Assembly (NCBI RefSeq): GCF_036785885.1
Contig: NC_092322.1
Location: forward strand, 14,778,466 to 14,842,465
DNA: 64,000 nt
Source of the DNA: Coffea arabica
Lineage: Eukaryota > Streptophyta > Magnoliopsida > Gentianales > Rubiaceae
Direction: 5' to 3'
The translations under genes and the position numbers were made by a program. Of the stretch, positions 9,553 to 21,698 are shown piece after piece (position 1 is the stretch's first letter; the number at the start of each line of letters is the position of its first letter). The notes beneath the pieces are model-generated. The model was not told the DNA's origin. It ran no database searches and worked only from the letters and a program-made list of their open reading frames with translations.

Positions 9553-12287
9553 TAGGGGTGTGCATTCGGTGCAAATTCGGTAATTCGGTGCACTGAATTC
9601 GGTTATTCTACATGTAAAAATTTAAACCGTTTTCAATTCCGAATTGAGCATAACCGAATTCATTCCGCAACCGATTTCAAATTCGAAAACGGTAATGAAT
9701 TCGGTTAAACCGAATTCATCTATTTTAAAAAAAAGATAATAATACCCTGTTATCAGCTTAAGTTTGCAACGCTGCTTCCGTACAACTTACAGGCTATGAG
9801 GCTAATTGCAAACTAATTCTAATTGCAAACTTACAGGCTACAAGCCTACAACACCAATCCAAAGGAAATCAACATCCAAATTATTACACACACATTACAA
9901 ATGCCAAAATCCATCAAATACAAATCTGGAGTACCAAGTACCAACTACCAATATACAATACAACTACAAGTTATTCAAAGTAACACTAACACACACTTTT
10001 CAAGTTCACATTTCACAAGTCACAATGAACTGAATGCAGAAACCAGAAATCAGAAATCATTCAAATTGAAAAGAATACATAATGGCAAATTGTCTTGAAA
10101 ATTCAAATTACAAATGGCTATTATGGCTTAGATAACAGAAACTCAGTCAAAATCTGAAAACTGACTGCAACATAATTTAGTTCCAGACTTCCATTATCTT
10201 TAAAGAGTTATTGAAGTTTGCAATTGGAAGCTCAGATTTCGTCCCCTTATCAATTCAGGATAACAAATTTCCAAGTCGATCTTGGCCATTTTACTGCCAG
10301 AGATGAGCACTTACCTAAGTGAGCCAGAGATGAGCAGTGATTGGTGCTTCGGCTTTGGCACTCAACAGCGATGAACCAGCACGGCAGGGATGAACTGGTG
10401 AAGTGAGAAATTCGGTCGAATGAGGACTGAGATGGAGACAGGAGAGACGTAGAGTGCGGCGGAGAGCAGCTTCGATTTGGGAATTGGGACTTGGGAGTGA
10501 AGCTGTGAAAGCCCTAAGTGAAGGCACTACCGCACTAGGCAGTGATTGTTCAAATTATCAGCTGAAATCTGACTTTTCCCAAATTCATCCGAAGTGATTG
10601 TATAATTTTTAATTTATAAATTGGGGCTCCTAAATTATAATACATTCATTAGGCTCCTCAATGATTTATAAATTATTACTGATTTGATCTCCAAATTTAT
10701 TCATAATTGAATACATTACTTATGTTCTAATCATTTTGTGGTTTAATTGGCATTTATTTGGTCACTTATACCTAGAATCCTTAGTCTATGATGTAAGAAA
10801 CACATAAAAAGTGATTAATTTAAACTAGAATAAACTTTAGACTATACAATGATTGGTGATAATTTATGAATTTATAATTTACAATGATTAATAATAAGCA
10901 ATATTAGTTAGTAGTTACAATGAATTTATAATTTACACTGATTAATAATAAGTAATATTAGTTACAAACTTACAAATTACAATGATTAATGATAAGTTAT
11001 ATTAGTTACAAACTTATAATTTATTTCAAATCAAAATAAAAACTTATTTACTTACACGTGTTATTGTGAAAGTCAATATACTAATACATTGTTTTGCAAT
11101 TCACATACATTCACTTACAGTCTTACACTGCTTAGTTGTCTTGTCTATACTTAAAGCCTTAAGATTAGTAAACAGATAATATGAATTTTAACTTATTTGA
11201 TAACTTATGCCTAAAATCATTAGTCTATGATTTAAGGAACACATAAAAAGTGATTAATTTAAACTAGAATAAACTTTAGACTGTACAATGATTAGTGATA
11301 ATTTATGAATTTATAATTTACAATGATTAATAATAAGTAATATTAGTTACAAACTTACAAATTACAATGAGTAGTGATAAGTTATATTACTTACAAACTT
11401 ATAATTTATTTCAAATCAAAATAAAACTCATTTACTTACATATATTATTGTGAAAGTCAATACACTAGTACATTGATTTGCAATTCATAAGCATTCACTT
11501 ACACTGCTAACTACTTAGTTGTCTTATCTATATTTAAAGTCTTAAGAATTAAGATTAGTGAATAGATAATATGAATTTTTATGTTAAATATGTAAAGTAC
11601 ACTAATACTTGCAAGTTAGAGATTACGCATTCAAATATTCAATAATTCAAACATGAATGATGTATCAAATTACCATTATCTAAATTTAATTACTAATTAT
11701 GTTTATTGTTTAATATTTAGTGTTGTACATATATGTGTTAATTATTATCTAATTCTAGTCATATTACTCATGTATAAAATAATAAGGATTATAGTTATCT
11801 TATATTGTTATGTATTACTATATATTTGTATTATTATAGTCATATAAGTATATAACAATTAACAAATACTAAAATAATATATTGTACATTATTATATATT
11901 ATTATTATTATAAGTACATGATATGATGATAAATTGATAATACCATATACTAATTATTATTAATAGCATTTACCTATATAATATAATAAAGTATTAGTAG
12001 TATATACTAATACTAAATAGCATTTATCTATATATTCTATAATTTTATATACCAAATTGGTAATTCGAATGCGGTAATGCGGTACCCGATTTCAATTACC
12101 GAATTTGAATGTGAAATCGGTTATTACCTAATTCATAATCTTATTACCTATTTCATACCATATTAGAATTCGGTGAATTTGGTACGTACCGAATTTGTAC
12201 CAAATTACCAAATACCCGATTTCAAATTATCGAATTGAATTTGAAATCGGTTATGAATTCGGTAAGAACTGAATTTGCTCACCCCTA
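9553..12287. mobile_element. hAT-like non-autonomous element, 2735 bp, nested
   Basis: The ends are TAGGGGTGTGCATTCGG at 9553 and TTTGCTCACCCCTA at 12287. They are flanked by a perfect 8-bp direct repeat CTACACCA (9545-9552 and 12288-12295). The empty site in the paralogous MITE (about 40047-40060) reads cactaaaccataaag. The subterminal regions are rich in ATTCGGT-type words in both orientations, as in hAT elements that bind transposase there. No transposase motif is visible. A GC-richer segment at 10300-10540 has a 70-codon minus-strand open frame of unknown origin. Confidence 0.9.
10764..11585. repeat. 439-bp direct duplication inside the hAT-like element
   Basis: Copy A (10764-11202) and copy B (11203 to about 11585) both begin ACTTAT(A/G)CCTA(G/A)AATC and proceed collinearly through TTAGTCTATGAT, TAAACTTTAGACT and GTCAATA. 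They differ by scattered substitutions, and copy A has one extra internal block near 10900-10960. Confidence 0.85.
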
Positions 12288-12556
12288 CTACACCATAAAG
12301 AGGTTATATGGTAAAATATAAAATCATACAAGGTTGGAGTATCATACATATTATGTTTATATATTTTGATCACTTCAGTCATTTTAATTTTTAAACAAGG
12401 GTAATTTCAACATTTTTATGGATTCTGTTCCAAATGATCATTTCCATTGATTTGACACTTTAATCAAAATTATGAGAGGTTATATATAATTTTTGAAATT
12501 ATAGGAAATTATGTGAAAAATCCGCAAACCATAGGAGGGTAAAGTGTATCTTGCCC

Positions 12557-14100
12557 TTATTTTTCGGCCCCACAATTCTTGTAGGCTCTCACCCCCAATG
12601 CTTTTAAACAAAGCAAAATTGGTTCAAATATAGGCACACAGGGACAAGATAGGAAGTCTAAAACAATTGCTTTGTAAAAGAGGTTAGGAAAAACGGATTT
12701 GGATTTTAAAGCAAAAGAGGTCAAGGTTATTTTCATAGAGGGCAAATATGACTCCTTAGCTCTTACTGAAAGCCTAAATAACATTCTAAAGTGATGTAGG
12801 TTAAATTGGGCTTAATTGAGAAAAGGAAGAGACGCAAGTTTGGTTTCTTATGTTTGCCTTATGTACTAAACTAGTCCCCAATATTTGAAACAATTGAAGT
12901 GTAGTCTCAAAAGCTGCTATTTATTGGCATTTTTGGACAATTAACAGAAATTCAACAATGGTTGATTGTCAAAAGTAAATTGGCGTCAATCAATAGTTTT
13001 GAGTTTACACTTTGGATCTCCAATATTTGAACTTTGAATCATTATAGTTCCTTAAGTTCTACATACTGGTATTGATGTTTTAGAATGAAATGAGATGTGA
13101 ATTGGATCAAAATTTTGTTAGATATGTACTAGAATTTCTAATGAAAAAATGCATGGAAAATTTATTAAACTTCATTTTTTTTTTGTTTTCATTTCATATT
13201 TTCATGCCACTACTTATGCATATGCTTTTTCTCTATTGCATAGTTGGTTTCAAAATTGGCATAAGGTATGCGGTATGCATCTGTTGTTTTGCACGATGAA
13301 ATTATTAATTGATGATGAGATGTATCATTTGTTCACTTATGTTGATCCTTAAATTCTCAATTAAACACTCTTTTAGAATATGAAGAATATATACTATATT
13401 CAAATTAAGTTGATCATATTTTCTTTTCTTTTCCTTTTTTCATTTGAATGTGCTATCAGTTAAGTTTAAAATGAAGCGGATATTTTTTAGAAGCATTTTA
13501 ATTGTTTAATAAAATTGTCAGTGTATAAAAAGATGAAAGTTAATGTTTTAAAACTATCCTATTGGAATGTCTTATTTTAATAGGTAGGAAAGGCAAGAAA
13601 AAACAAAATGAAAAAACTATCCTATTGATGCAGTTGAAACCACTTGTGATTCTAAGAATTGACCCCTAAAAGTGAAGCACCAAACCAAACTTGTGATTCA
13701 TATCCATTCTGCAATCATAGAGAACCCCTCTTGACCTGCTTCGGTAACAAAACGCAGAACGAATACACTACTGTGTTTCTTGGGACGGATCAAATTGGGC
13801 CTTGCAAGTTTTTGGACCATGAATCCCAAAGTTGTTGGCTAAATCAAGCAATTGGGCCATGCAAGTTTTTTTTTTTTTTTTTTTTTAAATTTACATTGTG
13901 GAACCTTGACATGTGAACCACATGGGAATAATATTATGGCCGCATCTCAGACCACTTTACTCCAAGTTACATCATATCTTTAGTCAGAAACAAGATAGAC
14001 AAAAAGAAAGAAAAAAGTGCAGAAGAGGTAAGAATGAGAATCACTTAAATAGAGAGTAAGAATATTGTTAATTTCATTTTTGGCCAAAGAATGTTTTGTG
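12557..14100. other. Non-coding upstream region of ankyrin copy 1
   Basis: No gene is visible. The region aligns with 40325-41365 and then with about 44055-44590 upstream of copy 3, so it is part of the tandem duplication. It contains poly-T at 13867-13886 and two nearby copies of ATTGGGCC(T/A)TGCAAGTTTT (about 13794 and 13852). Confidence 0.6.
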
Positions 14101-15881
14101 CATCTAGTCGTAATAGAATGACTGTATTAGTTTCACTTTCTCTGTTACAAAAGATTACGGCTAAAGGATGACGAAAACTTCAGGTTATTCTGGTTCCCAT
14201 ATTTAATTGTGCATATGTGCTCATTACAACATTTTATTGACTTATTGTTAGTACAAAAGCCATGCTGTTCCTTTTTTTTTTTTTTTCCAATTTCATTGGA
14301 AAATCTTATAACGCTCTCAGTGATGATCCTTTTGTTCATAATTTTGAGCATTCAAATTCCCCTAATTGGACTTTGTGTGGTGGAGATAGAAGATGGTAGA
14401 AATCTTGAAAATGTGATAAGTCATGCGGATGAACAATGTTATTATGGTCTTTTGCGTTGTATATATTCACAAGTATTGGTTTAATGTATATATAGCGTCT
14501 TTTACAATAATACTAAACAATATGTTTAGACCCGAATCAATGAACGAATCAAATGAGCTTTTAGTTTGATTGAGTCAAAGATACAGTTTTTTAATTCACA
14601 TAGAAAATCTGAATAATACTATGAAAAAAATTTCTAGTAAATAACTGGCCGGTTCAACCATGTAGGCTGTTTTGACCAATTTGGACGGGTTATTTATTTT
14701 TCATTGTACTCTAATGTAAAATTGGAGAAAGTTTTATGGCCGGTTTCCTTTTCAACCGGTCGAACCAGCCAAATGGGCACGATCTAGCACTGGTGCTGGC
14801 AATTTTTGAGTCCCAATCCGTTACATTTTGAGCCATCAATATTGCTGCAAGGCAGCCTTCACTGTTAGTTTGATTTTGAGTCCAATGAGCAGTTGAAAGG
14901 ACTATCAGTTAATCTCACAGCTCTTTCTGATTATGCATCTAAGCAGGAGATGAGAGAATTGGTAGAGCAGCAATCGGAATTGTTCCTGAGGAGCTCACTG
15001 AGGAGAACTATGAGGAATGGAAAAGATGCTTGGAACATTATTTGGTTGGTCATGGCCTTTGGGGTGTTGTTTCTGGAGAGGAGCAAGATCCTATAAACGA
15101 TGAGAGACAAGAATATGGAGAAGAAAAGAAACAAGAACATGAGGAATGGAAGAAGAAGAATGCATTGGCCTTGCATGCCATCCAACTTTCGTGTGGACCA
15201 GGCACATTTGTTAAACTTAAGGAAGCTCACACTTCTGCCGAAGTTGCATGGAAGCATTTGGTAGAAAAACTGAAGCCCCACAGAATATGGGCGGAAGATG
15301 AAAGCAGCCGTGTTGAAGAAGAAGGTAACTCTCGATCATGTTGCTATGAAATGTTTACGGTTTCACATATAATTTTAGAAGTCAATTCGATAAGTATTTT
15401 GAAGGACACTATGGTTCATTCGATCAGTATTTTGAATCATGTGGTATCAGGAGCAAAGTTATGATTCAGCAATTGCAGGTTTTCTTTATGTTTTTACTTA
15501 TTCCATTTGATTAGTTTTCTTTTGCTCATTTAGCAAGCAATTCTTCACTAGGGAATTTTGCTGTACGTTACTTCAAATAAAACTCCAATTCATCTGTGCT
15601 AGCTCTGCTGTGCCAAACAATGGCGGAGACTTGAGAGTTGGGAGGCCTAATTTTCCAAAAGAGTGCTTAGAATATATCTTCCACATCTGGAATTTTCATT
15701 TAGTCATTGCTTAATATCCAATGACAATATTATTGCTCTTTTTCTGTTTCTCTGGACTTCTTGAAAAGTTTATACTCATTCAGATTTCAATTGTTCCTTC
15801 TGCGAGCTCATTAATTATGATAGATGACCATATTAGAGATATTATTCGAAACAAATTCTAATGTTTACAGGACCAAAAGAG

Positions 15882-16521
15882 TGTTAGTAAAATAATAAAA
15901 TAGGCTGATACAAAAGAGAAGAATAAATACAACCTAGAGAGAAAGTAATAATCGAAAATAACAATAATAATAATCCGAGGTTTGTGAGCACAATTTCCTT
16001 AAAACAGATTCGCCCCCTCCAGGTAGAGTGCTCGAGGATACAACGGATTAAAGGCGTCTGTCTCCCAGGATACAACGGATTAAAGGTGAATATGTCAGCA
16101 CCAAACTTTCTTCACCACAGCGAACTCGAACTAGAGTAATATGGAACACTATAAAAGATGAAGATGCAAGAAGGAAAAAGAGAGAGAGAGCGCGCCTTCT
16201 TTTGAAACAAAAAGAGATATTTATAGATGTTGGCTAAGGGTGACTGTTAGAAATTGGCAACAAGTATTAAATTTCAGATAATTATCTTCACGTTTGTCAA
16301 AGGACCACATTCATGTACATACATGTATCTCAATAAGATAACTCCAAAATCATGTATTAAGTACATGTATCCTATCCAAAATCATGTATCAATAATTAAT
16401 ACACATGAATCCTATATACATGAATGAGTGATAGATAATTATCCTGGATTCTTTCAAGAGTGCCATTATGAGAACAAATTTTCTCATTCACTCTACAATG
16501 GATATAGCCATTTTTCCAACA
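15882..16521 (-). repeat. 3' LTR of the copia element
   Basis: 640 bp, near-identical to 21067-21698 apart from scattered substitutions. It carries GGATACAACGGATTAAAGG twice (16036-16054 and 16068-16086), whereas the other LTR has it once. Confidence 0.93.
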
Positions 16522-17077
16522 ATTCCCTACATGAATGGAAAAATTGTTTTGATTTGACTCTACAGTAGTGTTCCACGACTGAAATCTGCATAAGATAGGT
16601 TGGTGTTACCCATTGAACCTTCTCTTGTGAAATAAACTTACTTTACTAGCAATCCAGTAGACATGATGTCTTTGAACTGTCTCGCTTTTTAGTGTAAATG
16701 AATCATATATTTCACACAGGAATTATGCTCCATTTATTCAGTTCTCATAGTTATATTCGTTTTGGCCATGAACATCAACCTGGTTCAGCAAGAGTTTTTA
16801 AGAATTGAGCCCTAAACAATTCTCTTTTGAAGCGGCCCCACTTCACTCTCACATAGGTGATTTACTTAAGTCTTCAGTAATAAATTACTTCACTTAAGAA
16901 TCATTAAAGCACACCATTGTGCTATCCTTAATTCTCCTTTGCATCATTGTTTCATTATGGAATGGGTCTAGGGGTATCCCCCCACAATGACTGCGCTAAG
17001 ACCTTATAATTAAGTTGTCCCTTTGAACCTAGATCTTGGGATATCCAGTCAGTTAGGTTGGGTTTCCTTTATAACAC

Positions 17078-20000
17078 TTAGCCTTCCATGGACTTTAGTC
17101 CCATTCCCTTTGCCATTTTTGCAACCAACTCTCTATTCAATCCTTTGGTTAGCGGATCCGCTATGTTATCCTTTGATTTCACATAATCAATAGAGATAAC
17201 TCCTGTTGAGAGTAGTTGTCTAATGGTATTATGCCTACGACGTATATGTCTAGACTTACCATTATATATGTTATTCTGTGCTCTTCCAATTGCTGATTGA
17301 CTATCACAGTGAATATATATTGGTGGCACAGTTTTTCCCATTTTGGAATGTCTTCAAGGAAATGGTGGAGCCATTCAGCTTCTTCTCCACATTTGTCCAA
17401 GGCAATGAACTCAGATTCCATTGTAGATCTAGCTACAATAGTTTGTTTAGAAGACTTCCAGGATACTGCCCCACCAGCAAGTGTGAACACATACCCACTT
17501 GTGGACTTTGAATCTTTTATATCAGATATCCAATTTGCATCAGCATACCCTTCTAAAACAACAGGGTATCTAGTGTAATGCAGTCCAAAGTTCCGAGTGT
17601 ACAGTAGGTATTTGAGTACCCTTAAAATTGCTTTCCAATGATCAGCACTCGGATTGCTTGTAAATCTGCTCAATTTGCTTACTGCATATGCAATGTCAGG
17701 TCTAGTACAACTCATTAAATACATTAGACTGCCAATGATTCTTGAGTATTCTACTTGAGAAATACTCTCTCATCTATTCTTAGATAGATGGAAACTATTG
17801 TCTAATGGAGTTCTTGCAATTCCAGAATCATTCTGATTTAATTTTTCTAGAATCTTGTCCACATAATGAGTTTGGCTCAAGACCAACCCGTCTGATATTC
17901 TTGTAATTTTAACTCCTAAAATTACATCAGCGAGCCCCATATCTTTCATGTCAAATTTTGAATTCAACATGTCCTTGGTAGACTTAACCATTTTGTCATT
18001 ACTACCAACAATAAGTATGTCATCTACATAAAGACATAAGATGACATAGCCATGTTCTGTTTCTTTAGTGTAGACACATTTGTCACACACATTTATTTTG
18101 TATCCATTAGTTATCATTACATTGTCGAACTTTTCATGCCATTTCTTTGGCGCTTGTTTTAGTCCATATAATGATTTGACTAATTTACAAACTTTATTTC
18201 CTTTTTCCGGAGTTATGAAACCCTCAGGTTGCTCCATGTAGATTTCTTCATCTAAATCACCATTTAAGAAAGCCGTCTTTACATCCATTTGATGTATCTC
18301 CAGTTTTCTCAATGCAGCGATAGCAAGAATTATTCTGATAGAATTTATTCTCGTAACAGGAGAATAAGTATCAAAATAATCCAAACCTTCTTGTTGCTTG
18401 TATCCTTTGATTACAAGTCTGGCTTTGTACTTATCGACAGAGCCATCAGGTTTTATTTTCCTTTTAAAGATCCATTTGGACCCTAAAGGTCTACAACCAG
18501 GAGGAAGATCCACTAACTCCCATGTATGATTCTGTAAGATAGAATCAACCTCACTTTTTATTGCTTCTTTCCATAAAAATCCTTCAGAAGAACTTACAGC
18601 TTCTGTATAGGTTTGTGGTTCCTTTTCTAATAGAAAAGTTGTAAAATCATCTCCAAATGATTTTCCACTCTAGCCTTTTTGCTACGTCTCGGTTCATCTT
18701 GTTGAATCAAGTCATGATCATGTTTTTCTTGATTCATAACTTCATGTGTTCGTTTTGATGAACTTGATGCACCATTCGATTTACAAGGAAACACATCTTC
18801 AAAGAATGAAGCATTCCTTGATTCCATTATCGTATTTTTGTGTATATCCGAAATTTCTGAATTATACACAAGAAATCGATAAGCAGCACTATTATGTGCA
18901 TAGCCTATAAAGATACAGTCCACAGTTCTAGGACCTATCTTTATTCTCTTTGGTGCTGGAATAGCCACTTTTGCAAGACACCCCCACACTTTCAAGAATT
19001 TGTAGGATGGTCTCCTACCTTTCCATAACTCATAAGGAGTTTTATCTTGTTTTTTTCAGGGTACCCTATTTAAAAGGTAATTGCTTGACAAAATAGCTTC
19101 ACCCCACATATTTTGTGGCAATCCTGAACTTAGTAACATCGCATTCATCATTTCTTTTAGTGTGCGATTTTTCCGTTCAGCAACACCATTCGATTGTGAT
19201 GAGTAAGGTGCAGTTACTTCATGAACAATTCCATATTTTGCACAATAATCACCAATAGGTGTTTCATATTTACCACCTCTATCACTTCTTAACCTTTGAA
19301 TTCTCCGGTTAAGTTGATTTTCAACTTCATTCTTGTAGAGAATGAATTTTTCCAAGGCTTCATCTTTACTTTTGAGTAAATACACATAACAGTATTTTGT
19401 GCAATCATCAATGAAAGTGATAAAATATTTATTACCACCTCTTGTTTGAACAAATTTCAAATCACAGACATCTGTGTGAATCAATTCAAGGTTCGGTGTT
19501 TCTTTCAATTGTTTGAAAAGATGACCTGGTTAATTTTGCCTCTACGTAAATCTCGCATTTATGGTTTGAATTGATGTGAAAGGAAGGAATATGATCCAAG
19601 TTAATTAGTCTACGCAAAGTATCATAATTAACATGACCTAGTCTACCATGCCATAAATTGGAAGACTCAAGCAAATAAGCAGAAGACTTATTCTTATTAT
19701 TCACAATGGTCATTACATTCAATTTGAACAACCCATTGGTTGTATATCCTTTTCCTACATACATCCCAGATTTGGATAATATAACTTTATCCGATTCAAA
19801 AACCATGCGAAAGCCATGCTTGTTCAGCAATGATCCAGAAACAAGGTTCTTGCGGATTTCTGGCACATACAGGACATCGTTCAAAGTCAATGTTTTGCCA
19901 GAAGTCATCTTTAGCAACACCTTCCCTTGACCTTCAATAGCAGATGAGGCAGAGTTCCCCATGAACATTTTTTCACCTTCAACTTTTTCGAAGGTAGTAA

Positions 20001-21042
20001 ACAAGTCTTTGTTTGTGCAAACATGTCTTGTAGCTCCAGTGTCAATCCACCATTCTTTCGGATTTGACCTTATCATATTTACTTCAGAAACCATAGCAGT
20101 CAGGTTCATGTTTTCCATGTCTCCCTCGATTCTATCAAGCAAGTTTGCTTCATGCTTCTTCTTCTTTGGAAGCTTACATTCAGTGGACTTGTGACCTTTT
20201 TTGTCACAGTTGAAGCACTTCCCTTGGAATTTCTGCTTAGAGATTTTCCCTTTTACCCCAAGATTTCGAGTTGGCTTTTTGCCTTTGGAGTTTTGCCCTT
20301 GATTATACTCCACAATATTTGCTTTAGCATCAACAGAAGTTGTTGCCTTGCAATCAGAACCCCTGTTGTCTTCTTCAATTCGAAGTCTAACGATAAGGTC
20401 CTCCATACTCATCTCTTTGCGCTTGTGCTTGAGATAGTTCTTGAAATCCTTCCACCCAGGAGGTAGCTTCTCAATAACAGCAGCTACTTGAAAGGTTTCA
20501 CTCAAAACCATGCCTTCAGCTAGAATCTCATGCAAGATAATCTGAATTTCTTGCACTTGACTGATAATAGTTTTGGAATCCACCATTTTATAGTCTAGAA
20601 ATTTTCCAACGACAAATTTCTTTGCCCCAGCATCTTCGGTTTTATATTTCCGATCTAAGGATTCCCACAATGCCTTCGCCGTCTTGTGTATTTGATACAC
20701 GTTATACAGCGAGTCATGCAAGCAGTTCATGACTTAATTTCGACAAAGGAAATCGGAGTGCTTCCAAGCATCAATAGCAGTGACAGCTTGTGCATCAGTT
20801 AAGCCTTCAGGCAGCTTTGGAGCATCCTCACTTAAGAATCTCGAGAGATTCGATGTTGTCAAATAGAACAACATCTTTTGTTGTCATGTCTTGAAGTTCG
20901 AGCCATGGAACTTCTCAGGTTTCTCACTATGGTTGGTAGAAACCATAGGAGTAATCTTTCCTTCAGGTTGTTTCACAATTGTGCCAGAAGCAGAGGCATC
21001 AAAAGTAGATGTGTTGGTTTCTCTTCCTGTATTGTCAGTCAT
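17078..21042 (-). pseudogene. Copia gag-pol polyprotein, broken
   Basis: Reads down from an ATG at 21042 (MTDNTGRETN). Gag includes EKFHGSNFKT, then a TGA where Trp is expected (about 20882), and a stop near 20734. The zinc knuckle [14 protein letters not shown] is near 20217-20176. The protease has [12 protein letters not shown] near 20043. The pre-integrase region is LWHGRLGH...CEIYVEAK, with the last zinc Cys replaced by Tyr. Integrase keeps the DDE residues in HTDVCD, RSDRGGKY and NGVAERKNR. Reverse transcriptase has LYVDDILIVG near 18015, and RNase H has YADANWISD near 17540. Frameshifts are visible near 19500, 19060, 18630 and 17340, and a stop at 17770. The tail KDNIADPLTKGL ends at 17078. 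I could not assign a lineage within copia. Confidence 0.93.
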
Positions 21043-21066
21043 TGAGAACCGAGTCTGTTTTAAGAT

Positions 21067-21698
21067 TGTTAGTGAAATAATAAAATAGGCTGATACAAAA
21101 GAGAAGAATAAATACAACCTAGAAAGAAAGTAATAATCGAAAATAACAATAATAACAATCCGAGACTTGTGAGCACAATTTCCTTAAAACAGATTCGCCC
21201 CCTCCAGGTAGAGTGCTCGAGATTGAGTAGGCATCTGTCTCCCAGGATACAACGGATTAAAGGTGAATATGTCAGCACCAAACTTTCTTCACCACAGCGA
21301 ACTCGAACTAGAGCAATATGGAACATTATAAAAGATGAAAATGCAAGAAGGAAAAAGAGAGAGAGAGCGCGCCTTCTTTTGAAACAAAAAGAGATATTTA
21401 TAGATGCTGGCTAAGGGTGACTGTTAGAAATTGGCAACAAGTGTTAAATTTCAGATAATTATCTTCACGTTTGTCAAAGGACCACATTCATGTACATACA
21501 TGTATCTCAATAAGATAACTCCAAAATCATGTATTAAGTACATGTATCCTATCCAAAATCATGTATCAATAATTAATACACATGAATCCTATATACATGA
21601 ATGAATGATAGATAATTATCCTGGATTCTTTCAAGAGTGCCATTATGAGAACAAATTTTCTCATTCACTCTACAATGGATATGGCTATTTTTCCAACA
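21067..21698 (-). repeat. 5' LTR of the copia element
   Basis: 632 bp with TG and CA ends in plus-strand view. The sequence just inside it (21066 downward on the minus strand) reads ATCTTAAAACAGACTCGG and does not match the usual copia primer site TGGTATCAGAGC. The gag start codon lies only about 24 bases from the LTR. Confidence 0.93.

Larger units (their letters stand above)
9332..12556. mobile_element. MITE with long inverted repeats, split by a nested hAT element
   Basis: The left end GGGTAAAATACACTTTAGCC and the inverse of the right end (AAAGTGTATCTTGCCC at 12541-12556) pair as terminal repeats. The same MITE without the nested element is at 39848-40324. Outside the hAT insert (9553-12287) the two copies align throughout. 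Confidence 0.82.
7809..14900. repeat. Segmental duplication, unit 1 upstream arm (partner 39530-45730)
   Basis: After removing inserts on each side, this stretch is collinear with 39530-45730: the AAAGTTA(C/T)CAAAGAGTGAATG block (7837 and 39558), the MITE at 9332/39848, the ATCATTATAGTTCC block (13037 and 40808) and the first-exon region (14168 and 44673). It shows that copies 1 and 3 of the gene cluster share an extended upstream segment. Confidence 0.85.
15882..21698 (-). mobile_element. Ty1/copia LTR retrotransposon, full length, 5817 bp
   Basis: Inserted in exon 3 of ankyrin copy 1. The ends are TGTTAGT at 15882 and TTTCCAACA at 21698, flanked by the 5-bp duplication AAGAG (15877-15881 and 21699-21703). 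The intact paralogue reads ccaaaagagtacgttcg at this point, which confirms the empty site. Two LTRs flank a minus-strand gag-pol in the order protease, integrase, RT, RNase H, which defines copia. The two LTRs differ by roughly a dozen substitutions and one replaced patch, so the insertion is not recent. Stops and frameshifts make it non-autonomous. Confidence 0.95.

Noticed and set aside
10315-10527. 70-codon minus frame in the hAT-like element
   Set aside because: No recognisable domain or conserved partner; noted as part of the element only.
15030-15464. Continuous frame running past the exon 2 end of copy 1
   Set aside because: The GAAG/GTAACT donor is shared by all three copies and the sequence after it loses protein similarity; read-through is not the gene model.
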